Positions 24,989-33,320 of a stretch of 33,472 bases of DNA are shown in pieces (the first letter of the stretch is position 1; each line of letters begins with the position of its first letter). The DNA lies in contig CAIXEA010000052.1 in NCBI GenBank assembly GCA_903918315.1, positions 1-33,472 on the forward strand. Direction: 5' to 3'. This stretch comes from an uncultured Acetobacteraceae bacterium. Lineage in GTDB: Bacteria > Pseudomonadota > Alphaproteobacteria > Acetobacterales > Acetobacteraceae. The position numbers were made by a program, and so were the translations under genes. The notes under the pieces are model-generated. The model worked only from the letters and a program-made list of their open reading frames with translations. It was not told the origin of the DNA and did no database searches.

Positions 24989-25852
24989 ATGGATTTCCTG
25001 TGGTCCTATATCGCGCTGGCTGAGATCTACGTGCTGCTCGGCCTGTCCACGAACCTGCTCGTCGGCATCGCCGGCATCTTCTCCGTCTCCCAGGCCGCGG
25101 TATTCGGTGTCGGCGCCTATATCGTCGCCTACTTCCTGATGCATGAGATCATGGGCTTCCTGCCGGCGCTGCTGATCGCCGGGGCCTGCTGCGTGGCGCT
25201 GAACGTGCTGGTGACGCTGCCATCCCTACGGGTGTCGGGCGATTACTTCGTGGTGACCTCCTTCGGTATTCAGTTGCTGGCGACCGCGATCTTCGTGAAC
25301 TGGACCGAAGGCACGGGGGGCGCCAACGGCCTGCCGGGCATTCCCCCGCCCGATCTGTTCGGCGTCCCGATTGAGAGCAACGCCCAGCTGGTGCTGCTCT
25401 GCTCAGCCGGGTCCGGCCTGGGGTGCCTCGCCTTCTGGCTGATCATGCGCGCCCCCTTCGGGCGCCTGCTGCGCGCCATCCGGGAGGATGAGCTGGCCGT
25501 CGCCGCCGCCGGTAAGGGCGTGCTGCGGGCCAAGGTGTCCGCCGCGGCTTTGGCCGGTGCCTTCGCGGGCAGCGCGGGCGGGCTCTATGCGACGTTCCTG
25601 AGTTTCGTCGATCCGTCCTCGTTCGATCTCGATGCGTCCATTCTGCTGCTGACGATGGTCGTCGTGGGCGGGGCGCGGACCCTGCCGGGCTCGATCCTCG
25701 GCCCGTTCCTGCTGCTGGCGCTGCCGCAGGCGCTGGCCCTGATCGACATCCCCACCAGCATCGCCGCCTCCGCGCGCCAGTTGATCTATGGCGTGCTGTT
25801 GATCGTCTTCATGCTGTTTCGCCCGCAAGGCCTGGCGGGGGAGAAGCTATGA
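24989..25852 (+). CDS. livM: Branched-chain amino acid-type ABC permease, LivM
   Basis: A 287-residue permease partner of LivH. Hydrophobic helices alternate with the LivM signatures GLSTNLLVGIAGIFSVSQAAVFGVGAY, RVSGDYFVVTSFGIQLLATAIF, and the ATPase-contact loop GRLLRAIREDELAVAAAGKGVLRAK. It ends RQLIYGVLLIVFMLFRPQGLAGE, typical of the family. Its stop overlaps the livG start (25849-25852). Confidence 0.95.
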   Translation: MDFLWSYIALAEIYVLLGLSTNLLVGIAGIFSVSQAAVFGVGAYIVAYFLMHEIMGFLPALLIAGACCVALNVLVTLPSLRVSGDYFVVTSFGIQLLATAIFVNWTEGTGGANGLPGIPPPDLFGVPIESNAQLVLLCSAGSGLGCLAFWLIMRAPFGRLLRAIREDELAVAAAGKGVLRAKVSAAALAGAFAGSAGGLYATFLSFVDPSSFDLDASILLLTMVVVGGARTLPGSILGPFLLLALPQALALIDIPTSIAASARQLIYGVLLIVFMLFRPQGLAGEKL

Positions 25853-26616
25853 CCGCGCCCTACCTGCAAGCGAGCGCCATCGAGGTCGCCTTTGGCGGGC
25901 TGCGCGCGCTCCAGGATTGCTCGTTCACCATCACCCAGGGGCGCATCACCTGCCTGGTCGGGCCGAACGGCGCCGGCAAGACCACGATCTTCAATGCCAT
26001 CACCGGCTTCCTCAAGCCGGACTCGGGCTCGGTCGCGTTCAAGGGCCGGGCGCTGGACGGCTTGAAGCCGCAGGATATCGTGGCGCTCGGCATCGCCCGC
26101 ACCTTCCAGAACCTGCGCTTGTTCCAGGACCTCACCGCGCTGGACAACGTGCTCGTCGGCCTGCCGGACATGGCCGGGGAGGAACCCATCGGCGCCATCT
26201 TCCGGCCGTTCCACGCCGCCCGTGCCCTGGCCGGACGCCGGCGGGAGGCCGCCGCCATTCTGGAGCATGTCGGCCTCGCCCATCGCGCCAACGAGTTCGT
26301 CCGCAACCTGTCCTATGGCGAGCAGAAGCTGCTGACGATCGCGCGCGTGCTGGCAACGGGCGCGGAGCTGATCTTGTTGGATGAGCCGGCGTCGGGCCTG
26401 TCGGCCGGGGCGCTGGATGCGGTCATGGTGCTGCTGCGCCGCCTGCAGACCGAGGGCAAGACCCTGCTGGTAGTCGAACACAATACCCGCGTGGTGCAGA
26501 AGATCGCCGATGACGTGCTGTTCCTGCATCAGGGCCATCTGATGGCGCAAGGCACGCCGGAGCAGATCATCTCTGACCCGGCGCTGGCGGAAATCTATTT
26601 CGGGGGCGCGATCTGA
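25849..26616 (+). CDS. livG: ABC transporter ATPase, LivG
   Basis: A 255-residue cytoplasmic ATPase energising the Liv importer. It has Walker A GPNGAGKTT near residue 38, the Q-loop in ARTFQNLRLFQDLTALDNVLVGL, the ABC signature LSYGEQKLL, Walker B LILLDEPASGL, and the H-loop in LLVVEHNTRVV. Conserved LivG ends (AEIYFGG) are present. Starts within livM (ATGA overlap) and its stop shares a base with the livF start. Confidence 0.96.
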   Translation: MTAPYLQASAIEVAFGGLRALQDCSFTITQGRITCLVGPNGAGKTTIFNAITGFLKPDSGSVAFKGRALDGLKPQDIVALGIARTFQNLRLFQDLTALDNVLVGLPDMAGEEPIGAIFRPFHAARALAGRRREAAAILEHVGLAHRANEFVRNLSYGEQKLLTIARVLATGAELILLDEPASGLSAGALDAVMVLLRRLQTEGKTLLVVEHNTRVVQKIADDVLFLHQGHLMAQGTPEQIISDPALAEIYFGGAI

Positions 26617-27311
26617 TGGTGTTGCGTCTGACGGGCGTGGCCGCCGGCTACGGGCCGAAAACGGTGGTCTCCGACGTGTCCTTCGCGCTGGAACCAGGCC
26701 AGATCCTGGCCTTCCTCGGCCATAATGGTGCCGGCAAGACGACGACCCTGAAAGCCATCATGGGCCTGCTGCCGCTGCGCGCCGGGGAGGTCCGGTTCGA
26801 CGGCAAGCCTCTGCTGCGCACCGGTGTTGCCGAACGCGTCGCTCAAGGCCTGCGCCTGCTGCCGGAAGGCCGCGGCATCTTCCCCGACCTGACGGTGGAG
26901 GAAAATATCGACGTCGTCGCCGCCCGCAACGTTCTGCCGGGTGCGATGTTCGGCATCGCCGATGTCTACACGCTGTTCCCCGTCCTCGATGAACGCCGCA
27001 CCACCCGCGCCGGCAGCATGAGCGGCGGGCAGCAGCAGATGCTGGCCATGTCGCTGTCGATCCTCGGCACGGCGCGCTGTCTGCTGCTGGATGAACCGTC
27101 CATCGGCCTCGCCCCGAATCTGGTCGAGCGTATGTTCGACCAGGTGCGCGACCTCTGCCGGACGCATGCGATGACCGCGGTGCTGGTCGAGCAGAACGTC
27201 GCCGCGGCGATGCGGATCGCGGATCGGGTGATCATCATGAACAACGGCCAGATCGTCTTCGACGGCACCCCGGACGAAGCGCGCGCGGCCAATGTGTGGC
27301 ATTATTTCTGA
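26616..27311 (+). CDS. livF: ABC transporter ATPase, LivF
   Basis: A 231-residue second ATPase of the importer. It has Walker A GHNGAGKTTT, the LivF-typical GLRLLPEGRGIFPDLTVEENI Q-loop region, signature SMSGGQQQMLAMS, Walker B CLLLDEPSIGLAP, and an H-loop analogue LVEQNVAAAM. LivF proteins carry Gln (VEQN) rather than His at that point, as here. Stop/start overlap with livG; the next gene starts three bases later. Confidence 0.96.
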   Translation: MVLRLTGVAAGYGPKTVVSDVSFALEPGQILAFLGHNGAGKTTTLKAIMGLLPLRAGEVRFDGKPLLRTGVAERVAQGLRLLPEGRGIFPDLTVEENIDVVAARNVLPGAMFGIADVYTLFPVLDERRTTRAGSMSGGQQQMLAMSLSILGTARCLLLDEPSIGLAPNLVERMFDQVRDLCRTHAMTAVLVEQNVAAAMRIADRVIIMNNGQIVFDGTPDEARAANVWHYF

Positions 27312-27313
27312 TC

Positions 27314-28009
27314 ATGAGCACCGAAGCCCTTCTGACCCGCTATCGCGAACTGCGCGGCTTCGTCGCGACGTTCCAAACCGCGGCCATCGACGCCACCCCG
27401 GTCGCGGTGATGATGGAACAGGCGAAGCGCCTGGGCCTGGTTGAGCACGGCGCCCTGCGCCCCGGCAGCCGCACCGAGATGACCATGGTCTTCGACATGA
27501 TCGTCCATACCGCCAAGGAAGGCCGCACCCGCGCGATCGACCGGATCGCGAAACAGAAGGCCCCGCCGGCAGACAGCACCGCCGGCGCGGTCATGCAGGC
27601 CTTGCAGGCAGCGCAGTTCGCGGTCTGGCGGGTCGAGGGGCCGCACCCCGAGGCCGGAATGATGGCGCACGACCTGCTCCGCCGGCAGTCGTTCTGGCTG
27701 CTCGATGAATGGCTGGCGCGTTCGGCCAGGAAAGGCGACCGCTTCGTGGCGCGGTTGATGGATATGGGCGACTACAAGATCAGCTGCGGCGTGATCGTGC
27801 CGCTGAACGACACGGTGTTCGAACTGGCCGCGGCGGATGCCCGCGCGGTGAAGGCGCCGAGTGCCGAGGCGATGTTGAAAGACCGCCGTTTCGCTGAGAT
27901 TTTCTACCGCGCGGCGGTGACCGGTGGGGCGTTGCGGGGCGTTGCCTTCCGCGATCCGGAAGAGGCGGGAATGCCGCCTACGCCGCCTGTTGCTGCGCCA
28001 CCGTCATAA
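27314..28009 (+). CDS. Unrecognised protein, sixth gene of the liv operon
   Basis: A 231-residue soluble protein beginning MSTEALLTRYRELRGFVATF. I do not recognise its family. Visible features are a helical N-terminal half with many Arg/Ala/Met, the segment EMTMVFDMIVHTAKEGRTRAIDRIAKQ, and a C-terminal tail PPTPPVAAPPS. There is no signal peptide, membrane helix or nucleotide-binding motif. The central stretch DLLRRQSFWLLDEWLARSA and FVARLMDMGDYKISCGVIVPL is the most protein-like core. It starts three bases after livF in the same direction, so it is almost certainly expressed with the importer. Its 3' end overlaps the convergent dioxygenase gene by 32 bases. Confidence 0.75.
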   Translation: MSTEALLTRYRELRGFVATFQTAAIDATPVAVMMEQAKRLGLVEHGALRPGSRTEMTMVFDMIVHTAKEGRTRAIDRIAKQKAPPADSTAGAVMQALQAAQFAVWRVEGPHPEAGMMAHDLLRRQSFWLLDEWLARSARKGDRFVARLMDMGDYKISCGVIVPLNDTVFELAAADARAVKAPSAEAMLKDRRFAEIFYRAAVTGGALRGVAFRDPEEAGMPPTPPVAAPPS

Positions 28010-28868
28010 CGCCGTCCGTGACCGTCGTCCGGCGTAGATCGCGCGGGAATACGGTGTCGTCGTAAGGCCGCGCCCGGTGCAGCGTGGTGCGGTTGTCCCA
28101 CATCACCAAATCGCCGACTTGCCAGGTGTGGCTGTAGACGAATTCCCGCTGCGTCGCGTGCTCCGTCAGCTCCCGGATCAGGATCTGCGCTTCCGGCGCC
28201 GGCCAGTCGACGATGCGCCCGGCATGCGACGACAGGAACAGCGACTTCCGGCCGGTCTTCGGGTGCGTGCGCACCAGGCGCTGGCGGACGGGGGCGAAGG
28301 CCCGCAGTTCGGCCTCGGTGAACGGAATGCCCAGCGCGCCCTTGGAAAAGATGCGGCTGTGCTCGCAGATCAGGTCCTCGATCCGGGCCTTCATTTTCGC
28401 ATCCAGCGCGTCATAGGCGGCGCGCATATCAGCGAATTGGGTATCGCCCCCATCCGGTGGCAGCACATGCGCGTTCAGCAGCGAATAGCGCGCCGGAATG
28501 GCTTTGTAGCTGCTGTCACTATGCCAGAGCTGGTTGCCCAGGCCGGACATGCGCTTGCGGTCATCGCCTGACAGGATCGCGCCATCCGGCCCCAGATTGG
28601 AAATATCGGAGATGCCGGGTTCGGCGATCCGTACCCCGCCGGCTGCCTGGATCTGCGTATAAGGCGGCTCCTGCTCGCCGAAATTCAGGGTGAAGGCGGT
28701 TTGCTGGGCGGTGGTCAAGGGCGCCGGATGGCGAAAGATCAGGACCGCGAATTTGTCCATGCCCGCGTCGATGGCCGCGGCCTGTTCCGGGGTCAATGGC
28801 TGGCTGATGTTCACGCCGGTGCACGCGGCGGCGAAGCCTGGGCGGCAAGGGGTCAGGGTCACGGCCAT
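27978..28868 (-). CDS. TauD/TfdA-family Fe(II)/2-oxoglutarate dioxygenase
   Basis: A 296-residue non-haem iron oxygenase that couples decarboxylation of 2-oxoglutarate to hydroxylation of a substrate. The iron ligands are His116 and Asp118 in NQLWHSDSSYK and the distal His264 in MWDNRTTLHRARPYD; an Arg pair (279-280, LRRTTV) would bind 2-oxoglutarate. The substrate could be taurine, another sulfonate, an aryloxyalkanoate or an alkylated acid. It starts 20 bases after the membrane-fusion gene on the same strand and is probably the last gene of the efflux operon. It overlaps convergently with the liv operon. Confidence 0.92.
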   Translation of the reverse strand: MAVTLTPCRPGFAAACTGVNISQPLTPEQAAAIDAGMDKFAVLIFRHPAPLTTAQQTAFTLNFGEQEPPYTQIQAAGGVRIAEPGISDISNLGPDGAILSGDDRKRMSGLGNQLWHSDSSYKAIPARYSLLNAHVLPPDGGDTQFADMRAAYDALDAKMKARIEDLICEHSRIFSKGALGIPFTEAELRAFAPVRQRLVRTHPKTGRKSLFLSSHAGRIVDWPAPEAQILIRELTEHATQREFVYSHTWQVGDLVMWDNRTTLHRARPYDDTVFPRDLRRTTVTDGVMTVAQQQAA

Positions 28869-28888
28869 GATGCGATGCTCCGAACTGA

Positions 28889-30007
28889 TTAACGCGCGGT
28901 GACGGGTTGGATGCGGCTGCCGTCGCCAACCTCATCCGGGAGGTTGATCGCGACCTTCTCCCCGAGTTTGACCCCTTCGGCCAGGCGGACGCGGATGCCG
29001 TCCGTGGTCGCCACTTTCACCGGGCGCAGGCGGATGAGGCTGTCGTCACCCACGCCGGCGACAAAGGTGTTGGCACCGCGCACGATCAGGCCGGCCACCG
29101 GAATTTCCGGCAGACTCTGCAAGGGCACATGCAGCGTGACATAGGCAAAGGCGCCCGGGACGAGGAACTGATTGCTGTTATCGACTTCCAGTTCCGTAAA
29201 CAGCGTGCGCGTCCGCGGGTCGAGCTGACCGGAGGTGCGGGCGATCTGCGCGGTCACTTTGCGGTCGGAGTTGGAACCGTCACTGACATCCACGAGGTCG
29301 CCAACATGGACGTTCGGCACATCCCGCTGTTCCACATAAACATTGATCCGCAGCTTGCGGTCATCGACCATGGTCACCAGCGGCTGATTGCTGGTCTGAT
29401 TGGTGCTGGCGTTCTGGATGAGTGCGCCCGGATCGACGAAACGCGCGGTGATGTGGCCGGTGAAGGGCGCGCGGATGATTTCATACGATTTGATCGTCGC
29501 CAGCTCAGCCACCTTGGCTTCGGCCATGCGGGCGTCGGTATCCGCCTGCTCGATCGCCTGCGGCGACCGTGTGCCGGAGGCGACGAGATCATGCGCCCGC
29601 TTCGCATTGCGCCGTTTGTTTTCCAGGTCGAGCAGCGCGCTATTGAGCTGGTTGTCGGTCTCGGCCGAGTCGATTTCCGCGACGGCCTGGCCTTCCTGGA
29701 CCATGTCGCCGCGATCGACGCTGATCGATTTCAGGTATCCACCGACCTTGCTGTAGAGCGTCGCGGTCTGATAGGCGCGTGTGTCGCCGAGCAGTGTGAT
29801 CAACCGCTCTTTCGGCCCGGCGCCGACGGCGACGACCTGCACCTTAGGGCCTTGCGACACGGTATCGGCCAGCGCCTGGCGGGCCGAAAACAGCGCTGCG
29901 TCCTTGCTTTGCCAAATCGTATAGACGCCATAGCCGGCACCGGCGACCACGCCGATACCCACGATGGTCGCCAGAAGCGAGCCCAGACGTGTCCTTTCTT
30001 CAGCCAT
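28889..30007 (-). CDS. RND efflux membrane-fusion (periplasmic adaptor) protein
   Basis: A 372-residue adaptor that links an inner-membrane RND pump to an outer-membrane channel. It has one N-terminal membrane anchor (about 9-31). A lipoyl half-motif follows in TLYSKVGGYLKSISVDRGDMVQEGQAVAEIDS, then a coiled-coil hairpin (ALLDLENKRRNAKRAHDLVASG...), the other half-motif IIRAPFTGHITARFVDPGALI, a beta-barrel and the C-terminal membrane-proximal domain. It overlaps the RND gene by 8 bases but lies downstream of it, the reverse of the usual MFP-RND order. No outer-membrane component is in the window. Confidence 0.94.
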   Translation of the reverse strand: MAEERTRLGSLLATIVGIGVVAGAGYGVYTIWQSKDAALFSARQALADTVSQGPKVQVVAVGAGPKERLITLLGDTRAYQTATLYSKVGGYLKSISVDRGDMVQEGQAVAEIDSAETDNQLNSALLDLENKRRNAKRAHDLVASGTRSPQAIEQADTDARMAEAKVAELATIKSYEIIRAPFTGHITARFVDPGALIQNASTNQTSNQPLVTMVDDRKLRINVYVEQRDVPNVHVGDLVDVSDGSNSDRKVTAQIARTSGQLDPRTRTLFTELEVDNSNQFLVPGAFAYVTLHVPLQSLPEIPVAGLIVRGANTFVAGVGDDSLIRLRPVKVATTDGIRVRLAEGVKLGEKVAINLPDEVGDGSRIQPVTAR

Positions 30008-33000
30008 GATCGGTGGTCACTCCACTTGCCTGCGAACCCGCCGCTTCGGCGGCGAACCGTGCGTCCAGATCGTGCAACGCGGGTTTTCCGCGCCGCAGCA
30101 GCGTATAGCCAATCGGCACGATGAACAAAGTTGCCAGCGTGGCGAAGATCAACCCGCCGATGACCGCTCGGCCGAGGGGGGCGTTCTGCTCCCCGGCCTG
30201 CCCCATGCCGAGTGCCATCGGGATCATGCCGATGATCATCGCCAGCGCCGTCATCATGATCGGGCGCAGGCGGATGCGCCCGGCCTCCATGACCGCGGCG
30301 AAGGGGCCGATTTCTTCCTTGGCGCGCAAATCGTTTGCAAAACTGACCATCAGAATTGAATTCGACACAGAAATGCCGACCGACATGATGGCGCCCATCA
30401 ATGATTCGACATTGATGGTGGTGCCGGTGAGGGCAAGCATCCAGATGATACCGATCAGCGCGCCGGGCACCGCCATCATGATGATGAACGGATCGACCCA
30501 GGACTGAAACAGGATGACCAGCAGCGCATAGACCAGGATGACCGCCAGGATCATGCCCAGCGCCAGGCTGCGGAACGACGCCTGCATCACCTCATTCTGG
30601 CCGCGAATATCGATCCGGGTCGTGATGGGCAGCCCCTTGCTGACCTCATCGATGGCTTTCTGGATGTCGGCGGCGGTGCTGCCGAGGTCCCGCCCATCCA
30701 CATTGGCGGCGATGTCGATCACCCGCTGCACGGTGTAATGGTTGACCGACTCCAGGCTCGACCGCGGGGATATGGACGCGATATCGGCCAGCCGCATGAC
30801 CGGTGCCGCCGGCGTGGTCGTCGGTGTCGCCAAAATCGTCGGGTCCGGTCGGCTGACCGGCGTGTTCAACAGATCAGCGACTGAATTGATCTGCTCGATC
30901 GGGGTTTGCACGGCGACCGAGTAGTTCACGTTGTTCTGCGGATTGAGGAAGAAATTCGGCGCTACCAGCGAACTGGAGGACAGTGACGTCAGCATGTTGT
31001 TGGCGACGTCACGCTGGCCGATACCCAGCCGGATGGCGCGGAGACGGTCGACCTCCACCTGCAAGGCCGGGTAGTTCAGGACCTGGACCAGATGCGGGTC
31101 CGCGACGCCCGGGATCACCTGCAATTTGCGCAACAACTGCTGTCCCAACCCGTAGGCCCGTTCAAAATTCGTATCCTGAATCTGGATATCGATCGGCGCC
31201 GGAAGGCCGAAATTCAGCACCTGGCTGACGATATCGGCCGTCTGGAAATAGATGATGCTACCGGGGAATTCCCCGGGCAGGCGGGTCCGCATGGCGCGGA
31301 TATAGTCAACCGTCGGATGATGGTCCGGCTTCAGGGCGATCAGCACCTCGGCATCCATCGAGCCAACGTTGTCGCTGGGGACGAAGGCCAGATTGAAGCT
31401 TGATGGAATACCGACATTGTCGTTGATCGTATCGAGCTCGTTGGCCGGAATGATCTGGCGGATGCTCTGTTCGAGCTTCAACACCAGTTCTTCCGTCTTT
31501 TCCAGCTTGGTGCCGGGCGGGGCGCGGAAATGCAGCTTGATCAGGCCCACATCGGCGGCCGGGAAGAAGTCGAGGCCGAGGGACGTCGCCAGCCCCCCCG
31601 TGACCACGGCCAGGCCCAATGTGCAGACCAGCACCAGCCCGCGCCGGCGCAGCGCGCCTTCCAGCAGGTAGCCGTAGGCGTCACGCACCTTATTAAAGCC
31701 GCGGTCGAAAGCACCGAAGAAGCCCTTGGGGGCGGCATGATGGTCCTTTTCCCCCGCCAGGAGCAGCCGCGCGAAGCTGGGCACGACGCTGAACGACAGC
31801 ACGTAGGAGGCCAACATGCAAAGCACGACGGTGGCTGCCAGCGGGATGAACAGGAAGCGCGACACGCCGACGAGCAGCACCACCGGGAAGAACACGATGC
31901 AGATCGCCAGGGTGGCAACGGTCAGCGGCTGAATGACCTCATTCGTGCCGTCCAGAATCGCCACCGTCAGCGGTTTGCCCAGCGTCAGATTGCGATGGAT
32001 GTTCTCGATGGTGACGGTTGCATTATCGACCAGCAGGCCGATGGCCAAAGCGAGGCCGCCGAGTGTCATCAGATTGATCGAATTGCCGGTCAGGAACAGG
32101 CCGACCAGCCCCGCGAAGATCGACAGCGGGATGGAGGCCGAGACGATCACCGTGTTCCGCCAACTGCCCAGGAAGATCAGGATCAACACGGAGACGAGGA
32201 TGGAGGACAGAATCGCCTCATGCACCACGTTCTCCACCGCGCCGCGCACGAAGACCGACTGATCGAAGTCGAGCTTGATGTCCAACCCATCCGGCGCGGC
32301 GGCCTTGATCAGCGGCAGTGCCTCGCGGGCCGCGTCGACGACTGCCAGGGTGGACGCGTCGGCGTGTTTGAGAATGGCCAGATAGACCGCGCGCTTGCCA
32401 TCGACATGCACGATGTTGTTCTGCACCGCGAAACTGTCGGTGACCTTGGAAACGTCCCCCAGCGTCACCGGCGCGCCGCCGAACACCCCGATGGGGAGCT
32501 GGTTGAACCGGTCCACCAGCTCCGGGCTGGAGTTCAGCTTCACGTTATACTCGCGGTCGCCGATGCGCGCGGTGCCGGCGGGTACGATCACGTTCGATGC
32601 CTGCAAGGCCGTGACGACATCGTTGGGGGAAAAGCCTTTGGCGACCATGCGGTCCTGATCCAGCGCGACGATCATCTGCCGCTGCTTGCCGCCGAACGGG
32701 CCGGGCGTGGACAGGCCGGGAATGGTGAACAGGCGCACGCGGATGAAGTTCAGGCTGTAGTCGGAAATCTGTTGTTCCGTCAGCGTGTTGCTGGACAGCG
32801 TCATCTGCACGACGGGCACGTTGGAGGCGTTGAACTGGATCACCGCCGGTGGCTGCATGCCGGGCGGTGCGCTGCGCAGGATGCTGTTGTTCACCGCCGT
32901 GATCTGTGCGATCGCCCCGCCGATTTCCGTTCCAGGCTGGAAGTAGACCTTCAGCAGGCCGGTGCCGGGAATGGATTGCGACTCGATCCGCTGAATGCCG

Positions 33001-33230
33001 TTGACCGTGGTCGAATACGCACGTTCGGTGATGAAGACGACCCGCCGCTCCATGTCTTCCGTGCTGAGGCCGGGATAGTTCCAGACCACCATGACAACGG
33101 GGATGTCGATCGTGGGGAAAATATCGACGATCATGCGGGTGACCGACATCGCGCCCATCAGCACGATCAGCATCGCCGCGATCGCGGATGTATAGGGGCG
33201 GCGCAAGGCGGTGCGCACCATGCCGATCAT
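30000..33230 (-). CDS. RND-superfamily efflux pump, inner-membrane subunit
   Basis: A 1076-residue proton-driven exporter with the usual 12-helix plan. It has a first helix near 12-34, two large periplasmic loops (RVRLFTIPGLSTPGPFGGKQRQM and the porter-domain segment near YFQTADIVSQVLNFGLPAPIDIQIQDTNFE), and clusters of helices near 345-490 and 895-1050. The TM4 motif is GLLVDNATVTIENIHRNL, with Asn403 where AcrB has the second Asp. TM10 reads GISVSNSILMVSFAND, with Ser956 where AcrB has its relay Lys. This fits a subgroup of HAE1-like pumps, not the AcrB subgroup. GGGGGAGA lies just upstream of the ATG. It is the first gene of an operon with the adaptor and a dioxygenase. Confidence 0.95.
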   Translation of the reverse strand: MIGMVRTALRRPYTSAIAAMLIVLMGAMSVTRMIVDIFPTIDIPVVMVVWNYPGLSTEDMERRVVFITERAYSTTVNGIQRIESQSIPGTGLLKVYFQPGTEIGGAIAQITAVNNSILRSAPPGMQPPAVIQFNASNVPVVQMTLSSNTLTEQQISDYSLNFIRVRLFTIPGLSTPGPFGGKQRQMIVALDQDRMVAKGFSPNDVVTALQASNVIVPAGTARIGDREYNVKLNSSPELVDRFNQLPIGVFGGAPVTLGDVSKVTDSFAVQNNIVHVDGKRAVYLAILKHADASTLAVVDAAREALPLIKAAAPDGLDIKLDFDQSVFVRGAVENVVHEAILSSILVSVLILIFLGSWRNTVIVSASIPLSIFAGLVGLFLTGNSINLMTLGGLALAIGLLVDNATVTIENIHRNLTLGKPLTVAILDGTNEVIQPLTVATLAICIVFFPVVLLVGVSRFLFIPLAATVVLCMLASYVLSFSVVPSFARLLLAGEKDHHAAPKGFFGAFDRGFNKVRDAYGYLLEGALRRRGLVLVCTLGLAVVTGGLATSLGLDFFPAADVGLIKLHFRAPPGTKLEKTEELVLKLEQSIRQIIPANELDTINDNVGIPSSFNLAFVPSDNVGSMDAEVLIALKPDHHPTVDYIRAMRTRLPGEFPGSIIYFQTADIVSQVLNFGLPAPIDIQIQDTNFERAYGLGQQLLRKLQVIPGVADPHLVQVLNYPALQVEVDRLRAIRLGIGQRDVANNMLTSLSSSSLVAPNFFLNPQNNVNYSVAVQTPIEQINSVADLLNTPVSRPDPTILATPTTTPAAPVMRLADIASISPRSSLESVNHYTVQRVIDIAANVDGRDLGSTAADIQKAIDEVSKGLPITTRIDIRGQNEVMQASFRSLALGMILAVILVYALLVILFQSWVDPFIIMMAVPGALIGIIWMLALTGTTINVESLMGAIMSVGISVSNSILMVSFANDLRAKEEIGPFAAVMEAGRIRLRPIMMTALAMIIGMIPMALGMGQAGEQNAPLGRAVIGGLIFATLATLFIVPIGYTLLRRGKPALHDLDARFAAEAAGSQASGVTTDHG

Positions 33231-33320
33231 TCAAATATCTCCCCCGCTTCGCGGCGGTTGTTCGCCGGGAATGCAAAGATTGTTTATGTCACCGCGACGC
33301 CCGCCTGCCAAGCGGGGCCA

